Counted from the first letter of the stretch, positions 21,542 to 30,952 are shown. The stretch is DNA of 64,000 nt from an uncultured Syntrophobacterales bacterium (GCA_903928915.1 CAIYSL010000014.1:1-64000); one strand, 5' to 3'. Notes: generated by a model not told the origin, from the sequence alone. Translations and numbers: made by a program.

Positions 21542-21616
21542 TGGTAGGCACGCAGGGATTTGAACCCTGGACATCCACCGCGTCAGGATGGCGCTCTCCC
21601 CCTGAGCTACGTGCCT
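21542..21616 (-). tRNA. tRNA-Val (GAC)
   Basis: Full cloverleaf on the minus strand: acceptor AGGCACG / CGTGCCT, D arm GCTC...GAGC, anticodon stem CCATC / GGTGG with loop CTGACGC (anticodon GAC), T arm CAGGG TTCAAAT CCCTG, discriminator A and encoded CCA. It reads the GUC codon. It lies upstream of thrS on the same strand. Confidence 0.95.
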
Positions 21617-21684
21617 ATGAACAATCCGTCCTTCGCAAAGGGTGCTCTATCTAGCAAGAAAATACAGTGATGTCAAGGCAAATA

Positions 21685-22230
21685 TCATACTTTTCCGGTA
21701 CGATTTATGAGCGCGACACCCTGCGCCATGTACCCCACACCGGAGACGATGGTCAACAATGCGGTCACCCAGTAGATGACCGGCAGCCACGCCCCATCCA
21801 CATGCCCGGGGAGATACCGGCTAGAAAGTGCCGCCAAGACCGTGATCAGTTGCAGCGCCGTGGTGACGCGGCTGACGAATAGCGGCTTGATTTTCACCGG
21901 AATCGACATGATGGAAAGCACGGAGATCCCGAGGAGGATGATGAAATCCCTGCTGATGACGATCACCGTCAGCCACCCGGGAATGATGTGCAGGACCGAC
22001 AGTGTAATGAAGGAGCTGGCCAGGAGCGCCTTGTCGGCGATCGGGTCCAGGTATGCCCCGAGCACGGTCTGCTGGCCGAGGACCCGGGCCAAAAACCCGT
22101 CCAGACCGTCGGTGATGCCCGCAATCACAAAGGCGATCAGCGCCTTGCCGAACATGCCCTGGATCAGCAGGATGACGATCAGCGGCGACAGGATGATTCG
22201 CACCAGCGTCAGAAGATTCGGAATGTTCAT
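21685..22230 (-). CDS. pgsA: CDP-diacylglycerol--glycerol-3-phosphate 3-phosphatidyltransferase
   Basis: Integral membrane enzyme of 181 residues that makes phosphatidylglycerophosphate. The CDP-alcohol phosphotransferase motif is intact: DGLDGFLARVLGQQTVLGAYLDPIADK, with both DG pairs, the AR, and the two terminal Asp. There are about five or six hydrophobic helices (NLLTLVRIILSPLIVILLI at the start). The ribosome site is weak. Together with plsB it covers two steps of phospholipid synthesis in this window. Confidence 0.93.
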   Translation of the reverse strand: MNIPNLLTLVRIILSPLIVILLIQGMFGKALIAFVIAGITDGLDGFLARVLGQQTVLGAYLDPIADKALLASSFITLSVLHIIPGWLTVIVISRDFIILLGISVLSIMSIPVKIKPLFVSRVTTALQLITVLAALSSRYLPGHVDGAWLPVIYWVTALLTIVSGVGYMAQGVALINRTGKV

Positions 22231-22306
22231 CGTTCAGTTCTTAACCCAACGGCTGTACCCGGACGTTCCCCGCGGGAAGCCGCGGGGAAGCGGCTCGCGG
22301 GCGGAT

Positions 22307-22894
22307 TCAGGGCCCGACGGCGTCCGGCCCGTCCGGCAGGGTCTCGAGGGCCCGGATCACGACTTCCTGCAGTACCGGTTCATACACCAGCGACGTCTTC
22401 AATTCCAGCTGCTTGCGCGAAAACCCGAAGCTCCGGTTGGTGACCCGGTGCCGGGCGTGCCACAGGGTCTCCCCTGTTGTTGCGCTGCGCAGTTCGAACT
22501 CGGCTTCCACCGCCGTGGCCGCGGCGAGAACACCGCCGCCACGATCGCTCTGCTTCAGCACCGGATACAGCACCGCGTCCACGGTGAGCCGTTCCCCGAC
22601 CGCCTTCGGATCGACGTTCCCGCCCCCCGCACCGGTCATGCCCGCCAGTCGTTCATCGATCACGTTCAGGGGAATCCGGGGGTACCCTTTGAAATACAGT
22701 TCTTCAACCAGCTTCGACCGCAGCATCTGGGCGGACCTCCGATCGGACGCTCCGCCGGCAACGGGCATCACGGCAATCAACCGCGTCCCCCGTTTATCGT
22801 AATCGGGCACAATGGCGTGCGGTATTTTCGCTGCACACCCGGCGAGAAAAAAGAGTGCCAGGGAAAAAACAAATGCAGTGGCTGTTCTGCCCAT
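22307..22894 (-). CDS. GNA1162/DUF799-like outer-envelope lipoprotein
   Basis: Lipoprotein of 195 residues. The signal peptide ends in a clear lipobox (FFLAGC), so Cys20 would be lipidated. The mature part starts with a short region IPHAIVPDYDKRGTRLIAVMPV and has alternating strands and helices resembling the GNA1162 (DUF799) family, best known as a Neisseria surface lipoprotein of unclear role. It is the last of three genes (with 22911-23585 and 23582-23935) that look like an envelope operon after rsmI. The family assignment is by pattern, not by search. Confidence 0.65.
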   Translation of the reverse strand: MGRTATAFVFSLALFFLAGCAAKIPHAIVPDYDKRGTRLIAVMPVAGGASDRRSAQMLRSKLVEELYFKGYPRIPLNVIDERLAGMTGAGGGNVDPKAVGERLTVDAVLYPVLKQSDRGGGVLAAATAVEAEFELRSATTGETLWHARHRVTNRSFGFSRKQLELKTSLVYEPVLQEVVIRALETLPDGPDAVGP

Positions 22895-22910
22895 CAGTTC
22901 GGATCTCTCG

Positions 22911-23585
22911 TCATTTCAGTCGTACTTCCAGGGTCCGGTCGTCCTGCCGCTGGACCTCGACCGCGAGCTTCTCGCGAAGGCGTTCGATAAGGACCGGAAC
23001 ACCCCCTTCGGCCGCCACATCAAACCGGGCCAGGCTCCATGCCGCCTCGCGGGGAATGACCTCCCGAATCCCCGGTATTCCGTCCTTCAGGACAGCCCGG
23101 CAGCGTGCATACTCGCCGGTGGTCCGTATTCCCCGGATCGTCAGGGAAATAGGGGTTGCAGCCGCCGTGCTCGGTGCCGGTCTTGCCAGTCCAAGCCTGT
23201 GGAGATCGTCCCGGAGGCTGTCGGCTAGAACGGATACACGAACGGCGACGGTATGGAGGTCATCGACGGTCATCTCGGAGACGATGCGGTATTCCTGGAT
23301 GAACCCCTCGGCCCGGTCGATGATCTGCCGGTTGAGCAACGGCGGTCTTGCGGCCGCTTCCGGCGGGGCAAGCCAGCTGCCGGCCACCTGCTCGACGGCC
23401 TTCCGCAGGGCGTCCCGCACGGCCTCGCTCCTGGCCCGGGCAAGATCGCTCCCGGTCACCGCAGCGGCCCCATCCGTCTCCACGACCTGGATTGCCGTTC
23501 CCCCTTCGCCGCGCACATCCCCGGGAAGACAGACCGCCAGCACAAGCAGGACGAGGATACACACCGGCAGGCTCCGTCGCTTCAT
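22911..23585 (-). CDS. Periplasmic FlgT N-terminal-like protein
   Basis: Exported protein of 224 residues. A signal peptide is visible (SLPVCILVLLVLAVCLPGDVRG). The mature N-terminal part, GSDLARARSEAVRDALRKAVEQVAGSW followed by LNRQIIDRAEGFIQEYRIVSE, has the pattern of the flagellar assembly protein T N-terminal domain, which also occurs in non-flagellar envelope proteins. The C-terminal part is a second alpha/beta domain. It overlaps the upstream gene by four bases (ATGA) and is 16 bases before the lipoprotein gene. No flagellar genes are present, so a flagellar role is not assumed. Confidence 0.6.
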   Translation of the reverse strand: MKRRSLPVCILVLLVLAVCLPGDVRGEGGTAIQVVETDGAAAVTGSDLARARSEAVRDALRKAVEQVAGSWLAPPEAAARPPLLNRQIIDRAEGFIQEYRIVSEMTVDDLHTVAVRVSVLADSLRDDLHRLGLARPAPSTAAATPISLTIRGIRTTGEYARCRAVLKDGIPGIREVIPREAAWSLARFDVAAEGGVPVLIERLREKLAVEVQRQDDRTLEVRLK

Positions 23586-23935
23586 GGCTCCCTTTTCAGC
23601 TTCTCGATCTCTTCGCGGATGACGCGTTCGGCCACCGCGGGGATGATCTCACGGGCAATCTGTTCCGTGATCTCCGCCGCCCGCTTCATGATCTCCTCCC
23701 GGAGTCCCGCATCGACAAATGCAATCTTCGGTCTCCGCTCGACGACATCGACAAGATCATAGATCTTTTCGGGAGCGGGAATCCCCGCAGGCTGACCTTC
23801 CCCGGGCGGAAAACCGGGCGTCGCCCCCAGTACGTCGACCAGGTCATACACCCGGTCTTCCGGTTTCAGTATGCGCCCCTCGATCATCATGACTCCGCTC
23901 CTGTCCTCCCCGGGCCCCGCCTCTTTCACCGTCAT
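23582..23935 (-). CDS. Uncharacterised protein with repeated YDLVDV motif and PopZ-like tail
   Basis: The track ORF starts at 23989, but ATG 23935 follows GGAGGGG at good spacing and gives 117 residues (MTVKEAGPG). It has two copies of a short motif (RVYDLVDVLG and KIYDLVDVVE) joined by a Pro/Gly-rich linker, then a helical C terminus (REEIMKRAAEITEQIAREII ... AERVIREEIEKLKREP). The tail resembles the C-terminal domain of pole-organising PopZ and similar short tails in deltaproteobacterial proteins; this is a pattern impression. No signal peptide, so cytoplasmic. It overlaps the FlgT-like gene, suggesting a joint function. Confidence 0.55.
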   Translation of the reverse strand: MTVKEAGPGEDRSGVMMIEGRILKPEDRVYDLVDVLGATPGFPPGEGQPAGIPAPEKIYDLVDVVERRPKIAFVDAGLREEIMKRAAEITEQIAREIIPAVAERVIREEIEKLKREP

Positions 23936-24142
23936 GCCCCTCCGCCGACCGTCAGAACAATCCGAGACTGTTGCCGCACATACCTCCACCGGGTTTTCCC
24001 GGCGACGGTCCGAAAAACCGCAGCCCCGCCGGCTGCGTTCGCCGCGCCTCGCTTGGCCGCCAACGGTGCGGCCGGATGCGGCCGGGCTCTGCCGGAAGCA
24101 GGGACGGGGCGGTGGGCAGCTTAGGGGCTTTTCTTCCCGCCG

Positions 24143-25090
24143 TCAAGGAAATAGTAGGAGACGGTAGATCCGCTTCCGGGAGATTCCCGTTTCCCGGACG
24201 ATCCGGTCCGCCACGTCGCGCAGCGACACCTTCCCCTTTGCCTCCTCCCGGATGGTTTCACCGCGCTTCAGGAGCTCCGCGTCGGACAACGCGTCCCCCT
24301 GACCCGACCGGCCGGCGACGATCAGGGTCACCTCGCCCCTGATCGCCCGGTCCCCGATGCTGCTCAGCACCGCTTGGACGGGTCCTCGGAGGAACTCCTC
24401 GTAGACCTTGGTGATCTCCCGTGCAACGACCACTTCCCTCTCGCCCAGCACCTCCCCGATATCGCGCAGCGCATCGACGAGCCTGCGGGGAGATTCATAG
24501 AAAATGAGCGTCCTCACCTCGCCGTGCAGCGAGGTGAGGAGCTGCCGCCGTTTTCCCGCCTTCGCCGGGAGAAATCCCAGGAAAACGAAGCTGTCCATCG
24601 CCAGGCCGGAGACGCTCAGGGCGGAAAGCAGTGCCGACGGGCCGGGAACCGGCGTCACCCGGATACCGCCGGCGATCGCTTCTCTGACCAGCACATACCC
24701 GGGATCGGAGATCCCCGGCGTTCCCGCGTCCGAGACATAGGCTACATCATGGCCCGCCCGCAGTCTCGCCATGATCAGACCGCTTTTTCGCGACTCGTTC
24801 TGGTCGTAAAGGCTGGTGATCGGCGTGGTGATGCCGTAGTTGTCGAGCAGGATCCGGGTATGCCGCGTATCCTCGGCCGCGATCAGGCGAACCTCGTTCA
24901 ACACGCGCACCGCGCGGACTGTCATGTCCTCGAGGTTTCCGATCGGCGTGGCCACGATGTACAGCGTACCCGCACGCACGTCTCCGCCGGCCGCGGGGCG
25001 CTCCGGCAGTCCCGCCGCAGGGGTCGGCCCGTCGTCGATCGGCAGGGCGCGGCGCTTTGTCCGTGGTCGATGGGTTTCCTTCTTTTGCAT
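24143..25090 (-). CDS. rsmI: 16S rRNA (cytidine-1402-2'-O)-methyltransferase RsmI
   Basis: SAM-dependent tetrapyrrole-methylase-fold enzyme that methylates the ribose of C1402 in 16S rRNA. Blocks seen: GTLYIVATPIGNLEDMTVRAV, AEDTRHTRILLDNYGI, YVSDAGTPGISDPGYVLV, VTPVPGPSALLSALSVSG, LIFYESPRRLVDAL and VVAREITKVYEEF. The conserved domain begins about 40 residues after ATG 25090; the start is uncertain (TTG 25135 gives 15 more residues). The 207 bases between it and the next gene hold no ORF I can support. Confidence 0.93.
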   Translation of the reverse strand: MQKKETHRPRTKRRALPIDDGPTPAAGLPERPAAGGDVRAGTLYIVATPIGNLEDMTVRAVRVLNEVRLIAAEDTRHTRILLDNYGITTPITSLYDQNESRKSGLIMARLRAGHDVAYVSDAGTPGISDPGYVLVREAIAGGIRVTPVPGPSALLSALSVSGLAMDSFVFLGFLPAKAGKRRQLLTSLHGEVRTLIFYESPRRLVDALRDIGEVLGEREVVVAREITKVYEEFLRGPVQAVLSSIGDRAIRGEVTLIVAGRSGQGDALSDAELLKRGETIREEAKGKVSLRDVADRIVRETGISRKRIYRLLLFP

Positions 25091-25140
25091 GCGCTGCGAG
25101 GGGATGCCTCCCTGAACCACCGTGCAACTCGACAAAGTGA

Positions 25141-25172
25141 TTGACAGATAAAAATGTTCTGTGGTTTATAAC
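25141..25172 (+). promoter_or_regulatory. Possible promoter for the UDP-xylose operon
   Basis: TTGACA at 25141-25146 and TTATAAC at 25166-25172 on the plus strand, spacer 19-20 bases, which is longer than ideal. It lies about 100 bases before the first gene in the divergent region with rsmI. Confidence 0.4.
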
Positions 25173-25274
25173 AGCTCTCCGGAACAATTTCCAGCAAAAC
25201 AGCGTGCCTCTCCGGACGGATACCGCCTAAACCATGATGACGGGGGCTCAAGAAGGGGCAGAGGGACAGCAACA

Positions 25275-26207
25275 ATGAAACGGATCCTCATCACCGGCGG
25301 CGCCGGCTTTCTCGGTTCACACCTGTGCGAACGGCTTCTCGCCGAGGGTCAGGAGGTGCTGTGCCTCGACAACTTCTTTACGGGGAGCAAGGACAACATC
25401 AGCCATCTCCGGGGAAACCCGCGCTTCGAGTGCATCCGCCACGACATCATCAACCCCATCTACCTGGAGGTTGATCAGATCTACAATCTCGCCTGTCCGG
25501 CATCGCCGGTCTATTACCAGCTCAACCCGATCAAGACGATCAAGACCAGCGTCATGGGCACGATCAACACCCTGGGGCTCGCCAAGCGGGTGAAGGCGCG
25601 GATACTCCAGGCGTCCACTTCCGAGGTGTACGGGGACCCGGAGATCGCTCCCCAGTGCGAAGGGTACTGGGGGCGCGTCAACCCGATCGGGATCAGAAGC
25701 TGTTACGACGAGGGGAAGCGGGCCGCCGAATGCCTGATGATGGACTACCATCGCCAAAATCAGGTAGACATAAAGATCGTCCGTATTTTTAATACGTACG
25801 GTCCCCGGATGGCCGTAAACGACGGACGCGTTGTCAGCAACTTCATCGTGCAGGCCCTCAGGCGGGAAGATATCACCGTGTACGGTGACGGATCACAGAC
25901 CCGCTCCTTCTGCTATGTGGACGACCTGATCGAAGGGCTGATCCGGATGATGAATTCCGCCGAGGGCTTTACGGGACCCGTCAATATCGGCACGCCGGAG
26001 GAATTCACGATCCGGGACCTGGCCGACCGGGTGATCGAAATGACCGGTTCCCCCTCCCGGGTCGTCTTCCGGCCGCTCCCCCAGGATGATCCGGTCCAAC
26101 GAAGGCCGGACATAACGCTGGCGCGGGAGAGGCTCGGCTGGAACCCGGCGGTTCCCCTGGCGGAAGGGCTGGCGCGGACCATCGCCTATTTCCGCGGCGT
26201 CGTCTGA
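25275..26207 (+). CDS. UDP-glucuronate decarboxylase (UDP-xylose synthase)
   Basis: Short-chain dehydrogenase-type enzyme of 310 residues that converts UDP-glucuronate to UDP-xylose with bound NAD+. Signatures: [17 protein letters not shown], the [20 protein letters not shown] block that marks UXS enzymes, [25 protein letters not shown] with the Tyr/Lys pair, and [10 protein letters not shown]. The track start at 25161 is too early; ATG 25275 starts at the Rossmann strand. It is 23 bases before a UDP-glucose dehydrogenase gene whose product is its substrate, so the pair makes UDP-xylose from UDP-glucose. Confidence 0.92.
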   Translation: MKRILITGGAGFLGSHLCERLLAEGQEVLCLDNFFTGSKDNISHLRGNPRFECIRHDIINPIYLEVDQIYNLACPASPVYYQLNPIKTIKTSVMGTINTLGLAKRVKARILQASTSEVYGDPEIAPQCEGYWGRVNPIGIRSCYDEGKRAAECLMMDYHRQNQVDIKIVRIFNTYGPRMAVNDGRVVSNFIVQALRREDITVYGDGSQTRSFCYVDDLIEGLIRMMNSAEGFTGPVNIGTPEEFTIRDLADRVIEMTGSPSRVVFRPLPQDDPVQRRPDITLARERLGWNPAVPLAEGLARTIAYFRGVV

Positions 26208-26230
26208 CGAGCCTATTGACGAGGAGGCGT

Positions 26231-27607
26231 ATGACTTTCGAAAAGAACATCCTCTGCATCGGCGCCGGTTACGTCGGCGGCCCGACGATGGCCATGATCG
26301 CCCACAAGTGCCCCCACTACCGGGTGACGGTGGTCGACGTCAATCCGGAGCGGATAGCGGCCTGGAACTCCGCTCAGCTCCCGATCTTCGAACCGGGCCT
26401 GGACGCCGTTGTGGGGAAGGTGCGGGGCAGAAACCTTTTCTTCAGCACCGATATCGAAGCGGGGATCCGCGACAACGACATCATCTTCGTCAGTGTGAAC
26501 ACGCCCACGAAGTCGTTCGGCCTCGGGGCGGGGATGACCGCGGATCTCCAGTACTGGGAGAAGACCGCGCGGCAGATTCTCGCCTTCTCGCACTCTCCCA
26601 AGATTGTCATCGAAAAGAGCACCCTGCCGGTGAAGACCGCGCTGGCCATGGAGCGTATCCTGAACTGCCGCGAGGACGGCATCTGCTTCGATGTCCTGTC
26701 CAACCCGGAATTCCTGGCGGAAGGATCGGCGCTCAGCGATCTCGAAGAGCCGGATCGGATCCTGATCGGCTCGCGGGAAACGGACCGCGGCCTGCGGGCG
26801 CGCGCGACGTTGGCCGACATCTACGCGAACTGGGTCCCCCGGGAGCGGATCATCACCTCCAACATCTGGAGCAGCGAACTCTCCAAGCTCGTCTCCAACG
26901 CCTTTCTCGCCCAGCGGATCTCCTCGATCAATGCCATCTCCGCCCTCTGTGAAAAGGCGGAGGCCGATATCACCGAGGTGGCCCGCGCGGTAGGGATGGA
27001 CAGCCGGATAGGCCCGAAATTCCTGAACGCCAGCGTCGGGTTCGGCGGCTCCTGCTTCAAGAAGGATATCCTGAACCTTGTCTATCTCTGCCGCCATTAC
27101 GGCCTCGACGAGGTAGCCGCCTACTGGGAAAGCGTCGTCACCATCAACCGCTTCCAGCAGGAGCGCTTCATCGAAACCATGCTGGGAGCGATGTTCAACA
27201 CCCTGGCGGGCAAGAAGATCTGCCTCTGGGGGTTCGCGTTCAAGGCGAACACGGGAGACACGCGCGAGAGCCCGGCCATCTTCATCGCCCGGAGGCTGCT
27301 CGAGGAACAGGCCGAACTGGTCGTCTCCGATCCGAAAGCGCTGCTCAATGCCCGCGCCGACCTCGCCGGGGTCGACGGCTCGGTCAGGTACGTCGAGGAC
27401 GCGACGCTCGCCGCAGAGGGATGCCACGCCGTCGCCCTGCTTACGGAGTGGGATTGCTACCGGCACCTCGACTTCGAGCGGATATTCGGTTCCATGGTGC
27501 AGCCCGCCTTCCTGTTCGACGGCCGCAACATTCTCGACCATGGCCGTCTGTATGAGATGGGGTTCAATGTGTATCCGGTCGGCAAGCCGCCCCTGGTCCA
27601 CTTCTGA
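26231..27607 (+). CDS. UDP-glucose 6-dehydrogenase, eukaryote-like
   Basis: Oxidises UDP-glucose to UDP-glucuronate with two NAD+. ATG 26231 follows GAGGAGG. The sequence CIGAGYVGGPTMAMIAHKCP at the N terminus and GFGGSCFKKDILNLVYLCRHYGL around the catalytic Cys are close to the animal/plant UGDH type rather than the shorter bacterial Ugd type. EKSTLPVKTA, NPEFLAEGSA and FAFKANTGDTRESPAI are also present. Length is 458 residues. It feeds the decarboxylase upstream and potentially the 4-epimerase at 55329. Confidence 0.93.
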   Translation: MTFEKNILCIGAGYVGGPTMAMIAHKCPHYRVTVVDVNPERIAAWNSAQLPIFEPGLDAVVGKVRGRNLFFSTDIEAGIRDNDIIFVSVNTPTKSFGLGAGMTADLQYWEKTARQILAFSHSPKIVIEKSTLPVKTALAMERILNCREDGICFDVLSNPEFLAEGSALSDLEEPDRILIGSRETDRGLRARATLADIYANWVPRERIITSNIWSSELSKLVSNAFLAQRISSINAISALCEKAEADITEVARAVGMDSRIGPKFLNASVGFGGSCFKKDILNLVYLCRHYGLDEVAAYWESVVTINRFQQERFIETMLGAMFNTLAGKKICLWGFAFKANTGDTRESPAIFIARRLLEEQAELVVSDPKALLNARADLAGVDGSVRYVEDATLAAEGCHAVALLTEWDCYRHLDFERIFGSMVQPAFLFDGRNILDHGRLYEMGFNVYPVGKPPLVHF

Positions 27608-27661
27608 TCGCCTGCATCCGCACCGGCGTAACCGGCCGTGCCGAGGCGGCCCGCGGCCGGG

Positions 27662-28033
27662 TCAGCCGCAGGCAAGTTCGAATGCGTCCCTGATCAGTTC
27701 GATCCTCTGCCCCGACGGCAGGAGCATCACCGCCACCACATCGAACCGCGCCGGGCGGTGCCGCAGGTTCTTTTCGGTCAGATAGTGGAGGGATATCCGG
27801 GAGATTTTTCCCTGCTTTCGCGCATCCACGGCGACGAGCGGGCCGCCGTACGCCGCAGTGCGCCGGCTCTTGACCTCGACGAAGACCAGGGTCCCCCCCT
27901 CCTCCGCCACGATGTCGATCTCGCCGAACCGGCATCGGTAGTTCCGCTCGACGATCCGGAAACCCGCCGCGACGAGATACGCCGCGGCAAGTTCTTCCCC
28001 TTGTTTGCCCGTATGCGTTCCTGTCGGCGACAT
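27662..28033 (-). CDS. UPF0102 family protein YraN
   Basis: Endonuclease-like-fold protein of 123 residues with unknown role. Family blocks: GKQGEELAAAYLVAAGFRIVERNYRC, GEIDIVAEEGGTLVFVEVKSRR and RFDVVAV. The E...GEID...VEVKSR pattern resembles the PD-(D/E)xK nuclease core. It follows rnhB at the end of the ffh-rpsP-trmD-rplS operon, as in many bacteria. Confidence 0.93.
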   Translation of the reverse strand: MSPTGTHTGKQGEELAAAYLVAAGFRIVERNYRCRFGEIDIVAEEGGTLVFVEVKSRRTAAYGGPLVAVDARKQGKISRISLHYLTEKNLRHRPARFDVVAVMLLPSGQRIELIRDAFELACG

Positions 28034-28059
28034 GACCGGACCCGTGGCTCCCGGACGGC

Positions 28060-28683
28060 TCAGAGTTCCAGGGCTGCGTTGACGAACAGGTCGTCAATCT
28101 CGGCGAGTCGGAAGGAGGTGCGATGGATCTTGCACCGGCCGTATTTCACGATCGCCTCCCGGTGTTCCAGCGTTGCGTAGCCCTTATTGCAGAGAAAATT
28201 GTACTGGGGAAACTGGCGGTGGTACATCTCCATGATGCGGTCGCGGGAAACCTTGGCCACGATGGATGCCGAGGCTACGGAGATGCTCTGTCCGTCGCCG
28301 CGGACGATGGTTTGCTGGGGAATGGCGAGGGATATCCCGTACAGGCCGTCGATGAGCAGATAATCGGGTTGGGGAGCAAGACCGGCGACGGCCTCCTGCA
28401 TGGCGGCCAGCGTCGCCCGCAGGATGTTCACGGCATCGATCACCGCCGCCTCGACGACGCCGATGCCGATCGCAACGGCGTCCCGCTGGATGACCTCGTA
28501 CAGCCGCTCCCGCTGCCGGGCGGTGAGCGCCTTGGAATCGTTGATCTCCCGGTCTTCATACCCGGGCGGAAGGATTACAGCCGCTGCGATCACCGGACCG
28601 GCCAGCGGTCCGCGACCGGCTTCATCTATCCCGGCGACGCGCCGATAGCCCCGTCCGCAGGCATCGCGTTCGAAACTGCACAT
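28060..28683 (-). CDS. rnhB: Ribonuclease HII
   Basis: Cuts RNA in RNA-DNA hybrids and removes misincorporated ribonucleotides. Catalytic blocks: VAGIDEAGRGPLAGPVIAAA, INDSKALTARQRERLYEVI, DYLLIDGLYG and ASIVAKVSRDRIM. The track start at 28734 gives an extra tail; ATG 28683 (MCSFERD) gives 207 residues, the usual length. It lies between rplS and yraN on the same strand. Confidence 0.94.
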   Translation of the reverse strand: MCSFERDACGRGYRRVAGIDEAGRGPLAGPVIAAAVILPPGYEDREINDSKALTARQRERLYEVIQRDAVAIGIGVVEAAVIDAVNILRATLAAMQEAVAGLAPQPDYLLIDGLYGISLAIPQQTIVRGDGQSISVASASIVAKVSRDRIMEMYHRQFPQYNFLCNKGYATLEHREAIVKYGRCKIHRTSFRLAEIDDLFVNAALEL

Positions 28684-28750
28684 GCTGTGGACCGCCCTCA
28701 CGCGCCGCCTCCCCCCGCTGCATTGGGCTGTCACCCGGGACGGGAAAGAT

Positions 28751-29098
28751 CTACTTACCCGCTTCTTTGATCCTGGCCTGCTTGCCCCTCAGGCTGCGCA
28801 GGTAATACAGGCGGGAACGCCTCACCTTCCCGCGGGAAACGAGTTCGATCCGGTCGATCGAGGGGGAATGGAGCGGGAAGGTCCGTTCGACACCAACCCC
28901 GTAGGAGACCTTGCGCACGGTAAAATTGGACCGTACATCGCCCCGCCTCCGGCGTATGACGACCCCTTCAAAGGCCTGAATCCGCTGCTTCTGACCTTCC
29001 ACGATCCGGACAAAGACCTTGATGGTATCGCCCGTTCTGAAATCGGGGATATCCCCCCGCATCTGTTCCTTTTCCAGCATTTCCATGGCATTCATCAT
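28751..29098 (-). CDS. rplS: 50S ribosomal protein L19
   Basis: Ribosomal protein at the 30S-50S interface. [48 protein letters not shown] and [19 protein letters not shown] are canonical. ATG 29098 follows AAGGAG at six bases and gives 115 residues; the track start at 29134 lacks this site. It follows trmD after 36 bases. Confidence 0.97.
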   Translation of the reverse strand: MMNAMEMLEKEQMRGDIPDFRTGDTIKVFVRIVEGQKQRIQAFEGVVIRRRRGDVRSNFTVRKVSYGVGVERTFPLHSPSIDRIELVSRGKVRRSRLYYLRSLRGKQARIKEAGK

Positions 29099-29134
29099 TC
29101 CGAACTCCTTCGCCCCCTCCGGGCCGTTATTCAC

Positions 29135-29872
29135 TCATTCGTTGTTCGTCACTTCTTCTTCCAGCCACCCTTTTTCCTGCTCCGTCAACGCCAGCCCCTT
29201 CAGCAAATCCGGCCTCCTCCGTCGGGTCCGCAGGAGGGATTCCCTGCGGCGCCACATCTCTATCTCCCGGTGGTTTCCCCCGACGAGCACCGCGGGAACC
29301 TCCCACCCCCGGTATCGGGCCGGCCGGGTATAGTGGGGATACTCCAACAGTCCCGTGGAAAATGAGTCTGTCCGGGCCGACTCGGAATTGCCCAGCACCC
29401 CCGGAACCAGCCGGGAAACGGCGTCCACCACGACCATGGCCGAGAGTTCGCCGCCGGTCAGGACATAATCACCGAGGGAGATCTCGCGATTCACGAGCCG
29501 GGTCCGGACCCGCTCATCCACCCCTTCGTAATGCCCGCAGACGAGAACCAGTTGCGGGCGGGAGGCGAGCTCTTCGGCGATCCTCTGGGAGAACGGCTCG
29601 CCCTGCGGCGTCAGCAGGATGACCGGAACGTCCTCACCCTGCAGCGGAACGGCCTCCAGGGCCCGGGCGATGGGTTCCACTTTCATCACCATGCCTCCCC
29701 CGCCGCCATAGGGGGCATCGTCCGTCATACGATGCTTATCCTCGGCGTAGTCCCTGATGTCGTGCAGGTTCAGCGCGATCAGCCCCTTGTCGAGCGCCCG
29801 TTTCAGGAGGCTGCAACCGCAGGGAGAAGAGAACATCTCCGGAAAGATTGTCAGGATGTCGAATCGGAGCAT
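29135..29872 (-). CDS. trmD: tRNA (guanine-37-N1)-methyltransferase TrmD
   Basis: SPOUT methyltransferase that makes m1G37 and prevents frameshifting. [76 protein letters not shown] and [26 protein letters not shown] are all intact. Length is 245 residues. Its start overlaps the rimM end by 22 bases. Confidence 0.98.
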   Translation of the reverse strand: MLRFDILTIFPEMFSSPCGCSLLKRALDKGLIALNLHDIRDYAEDKHRMTDDAPYGGGGGMVMKVEPIARALEAVPLQGEDVPVILLTPQGEPFSQRIAEELASRPQLVLVCGHYEGVDERVRTRLVNREISLGDYVLTGGELSAMVVVDAVSRLVPGVLGNSESARTDSFSTGLLEYPHYTRPARYRGWEVPAVLVGGNHREIEMWRRRESLLRTRRRRPDLLKGLALTEQEKGWLEEEVTNNE

Positions 29873-30378
29873 GCTTCCGTCAATCCTTCCGGTACACGGA
29901 CCACCATGAACCCGCCGCCGATATCGATCTTCCTGATCACGTCGCCGATGGCGGGAAAGAGAATCTCTCCCTGCGCCCCCCGACAGACGTAGACGTCGTT
30001 GCTGCCTGTCGGGAATACGGCCACAATCCTGCCGAAGAGGTCCCCCTCCTCCGAAAGAACCCGCAGCCCGATGATTTCAGACCAGTAGAACTCCCCTTCC
30101 GGGAGCTCCTTCAACCCTGCGGAAGGAATCCAGACGGGTGACCGGATTAGTCTGGCAGCCGCATCCCTATCTTCGACACCGCCCAGTTTCAGGATGACGG
30201 AACCCCTCCCCGGCTGTACCGCTTCCAGCGGAAACGGCACGGCATCCCGGGCCCTGCTCCCGATGAATACCTCCGGGAGGTGCGCCAGTACATCCGGCGA
30301 TTCAAGATACGACAGGACCTTCAAACGACCGGTGAGGCCGTGACAACGGACGATCCTGCCTATTTCAAGGAGCCCCAT
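29851..30378 (-). CDS. rimM: Ribosome maturation factor RimM
   Basis: Assists 30S head maturation by binding protein S19. N-terminal barrel: [21 protein letters not shown]-terminal PRC-like barrel: [23 protein letters not shown] ... [16 protein letters not shown]. The chosen ATG 30378 is eight bases after the khpA stop and gives 175 residues; the track start is a TTG at 30402 inside khpA. Neither has a clear ribosome site, so coupling to khpA is likely. Confidence 0.93.
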   Translation of the reverse strand: MGLLEIGRIVRCHGLTGRLKVLSYLESPDVLAHLPEVFIGSRARDAVPFPLEAVQPGRGSVILKLGGVEDRDAAARLIRSPVWIPSAGLKELPEGEFYWSEIIGLRVLSEEGDLFGRIVAVFPTGSNDVYVCRGAQGEILFPAIGDVIRKIDIGGGFMVVRVPEGLTEACSDSTS

Positions 30379-30385
30379 GGGATGA

Positions 30386-30616
30386 TCATTCGATGATCTC
30401 AAGAACAGTCCGCTTGCGGATCTTCGTCGAGGCCGCGCTTAGGATCGTCCGCATCGCCTTGGCCGTTCTCCCCTGCTTGCCGATGACCTTGCCCAGGTCT
30501 TCTTTGGCAACCCTCAGTTCGATGACGGTAGTCTGTTCCCCCACGATTTCGGAGACTGTGACCATATCGGGGTTATCCACCAAAGCTTGAGCCATGTACT
30601 TGATCAACTCTTTCAT
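30386..30616 (-). CDS. khpA: KH-domain RNA-binding protein KhpA
   Basis: Small RNA-binding protein of 76 residues with a single KH domain; the GxxG loop is GKQG in [37 protein letters not shown] is the family start, so ATG 30616 is preferred over the GTG two codons upstream; GGGAGG lies eight bases before it. The rpsP-khpA-rimM-trmD-rplS order is typical. Confidence 0.94.
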   Translation of the reverse strand: MKELIKYMAQALVDNPDMVTVSEIVGEQTTVIELRVAKEDLGKVIGKQGRTAKAMRTILSAASTKIRKRTVLEIIE

Positions 30617-30644
30617 CGCCACAACCTCCCGAATTCCAAAGAGA

Positions 30645-30890
30645 TCAACCCCTTATCCCCTTCTTCTCCAGCAGCTGAGATACCGTGACAGTCGGCTTGG
30701 CGCCTCTCGTGAGCCACTCTCGAACACGATCCTCTTTCAGGGTGGTCTCCGCAGGATCCTTACCGGGATTGTAGGTTCCCACGATCTCCAGAAATTTTCC
30801 GTCTCTCGGACTCTCGGAATTGGCCACCACCACTCGATAGCTGGGCTTGCCCTTTGCCCCCGTACGCGTCAATCGTATTTTTACGGCCAT
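30645..30890 (-). CDS. rpsP: 30S ribosomal protein S16
   Basis: Ribosomal protein of 81 residues. [42 protein letters not shown] is canonical. AGGAGG precedes the ATG by four bases. It lies 62 bases after ffh, as expected for the ffh-rpsP operon. Confidence 0.98.
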   Translation of the reverse strand: MAVKIRLTRTGAKGKPSYRVVVANSESPRDGKFLEIVGTYNPGKDPAETTLKEDRVREWLTRGAKPTVTVSQLLEKKGIRG

Positions 30891-30952
30891 TGATCCTCCT
30901 GGTCACCTCCTATCATTTTTCATAGACCGGTATGTATAGCACATCTTTTTAT

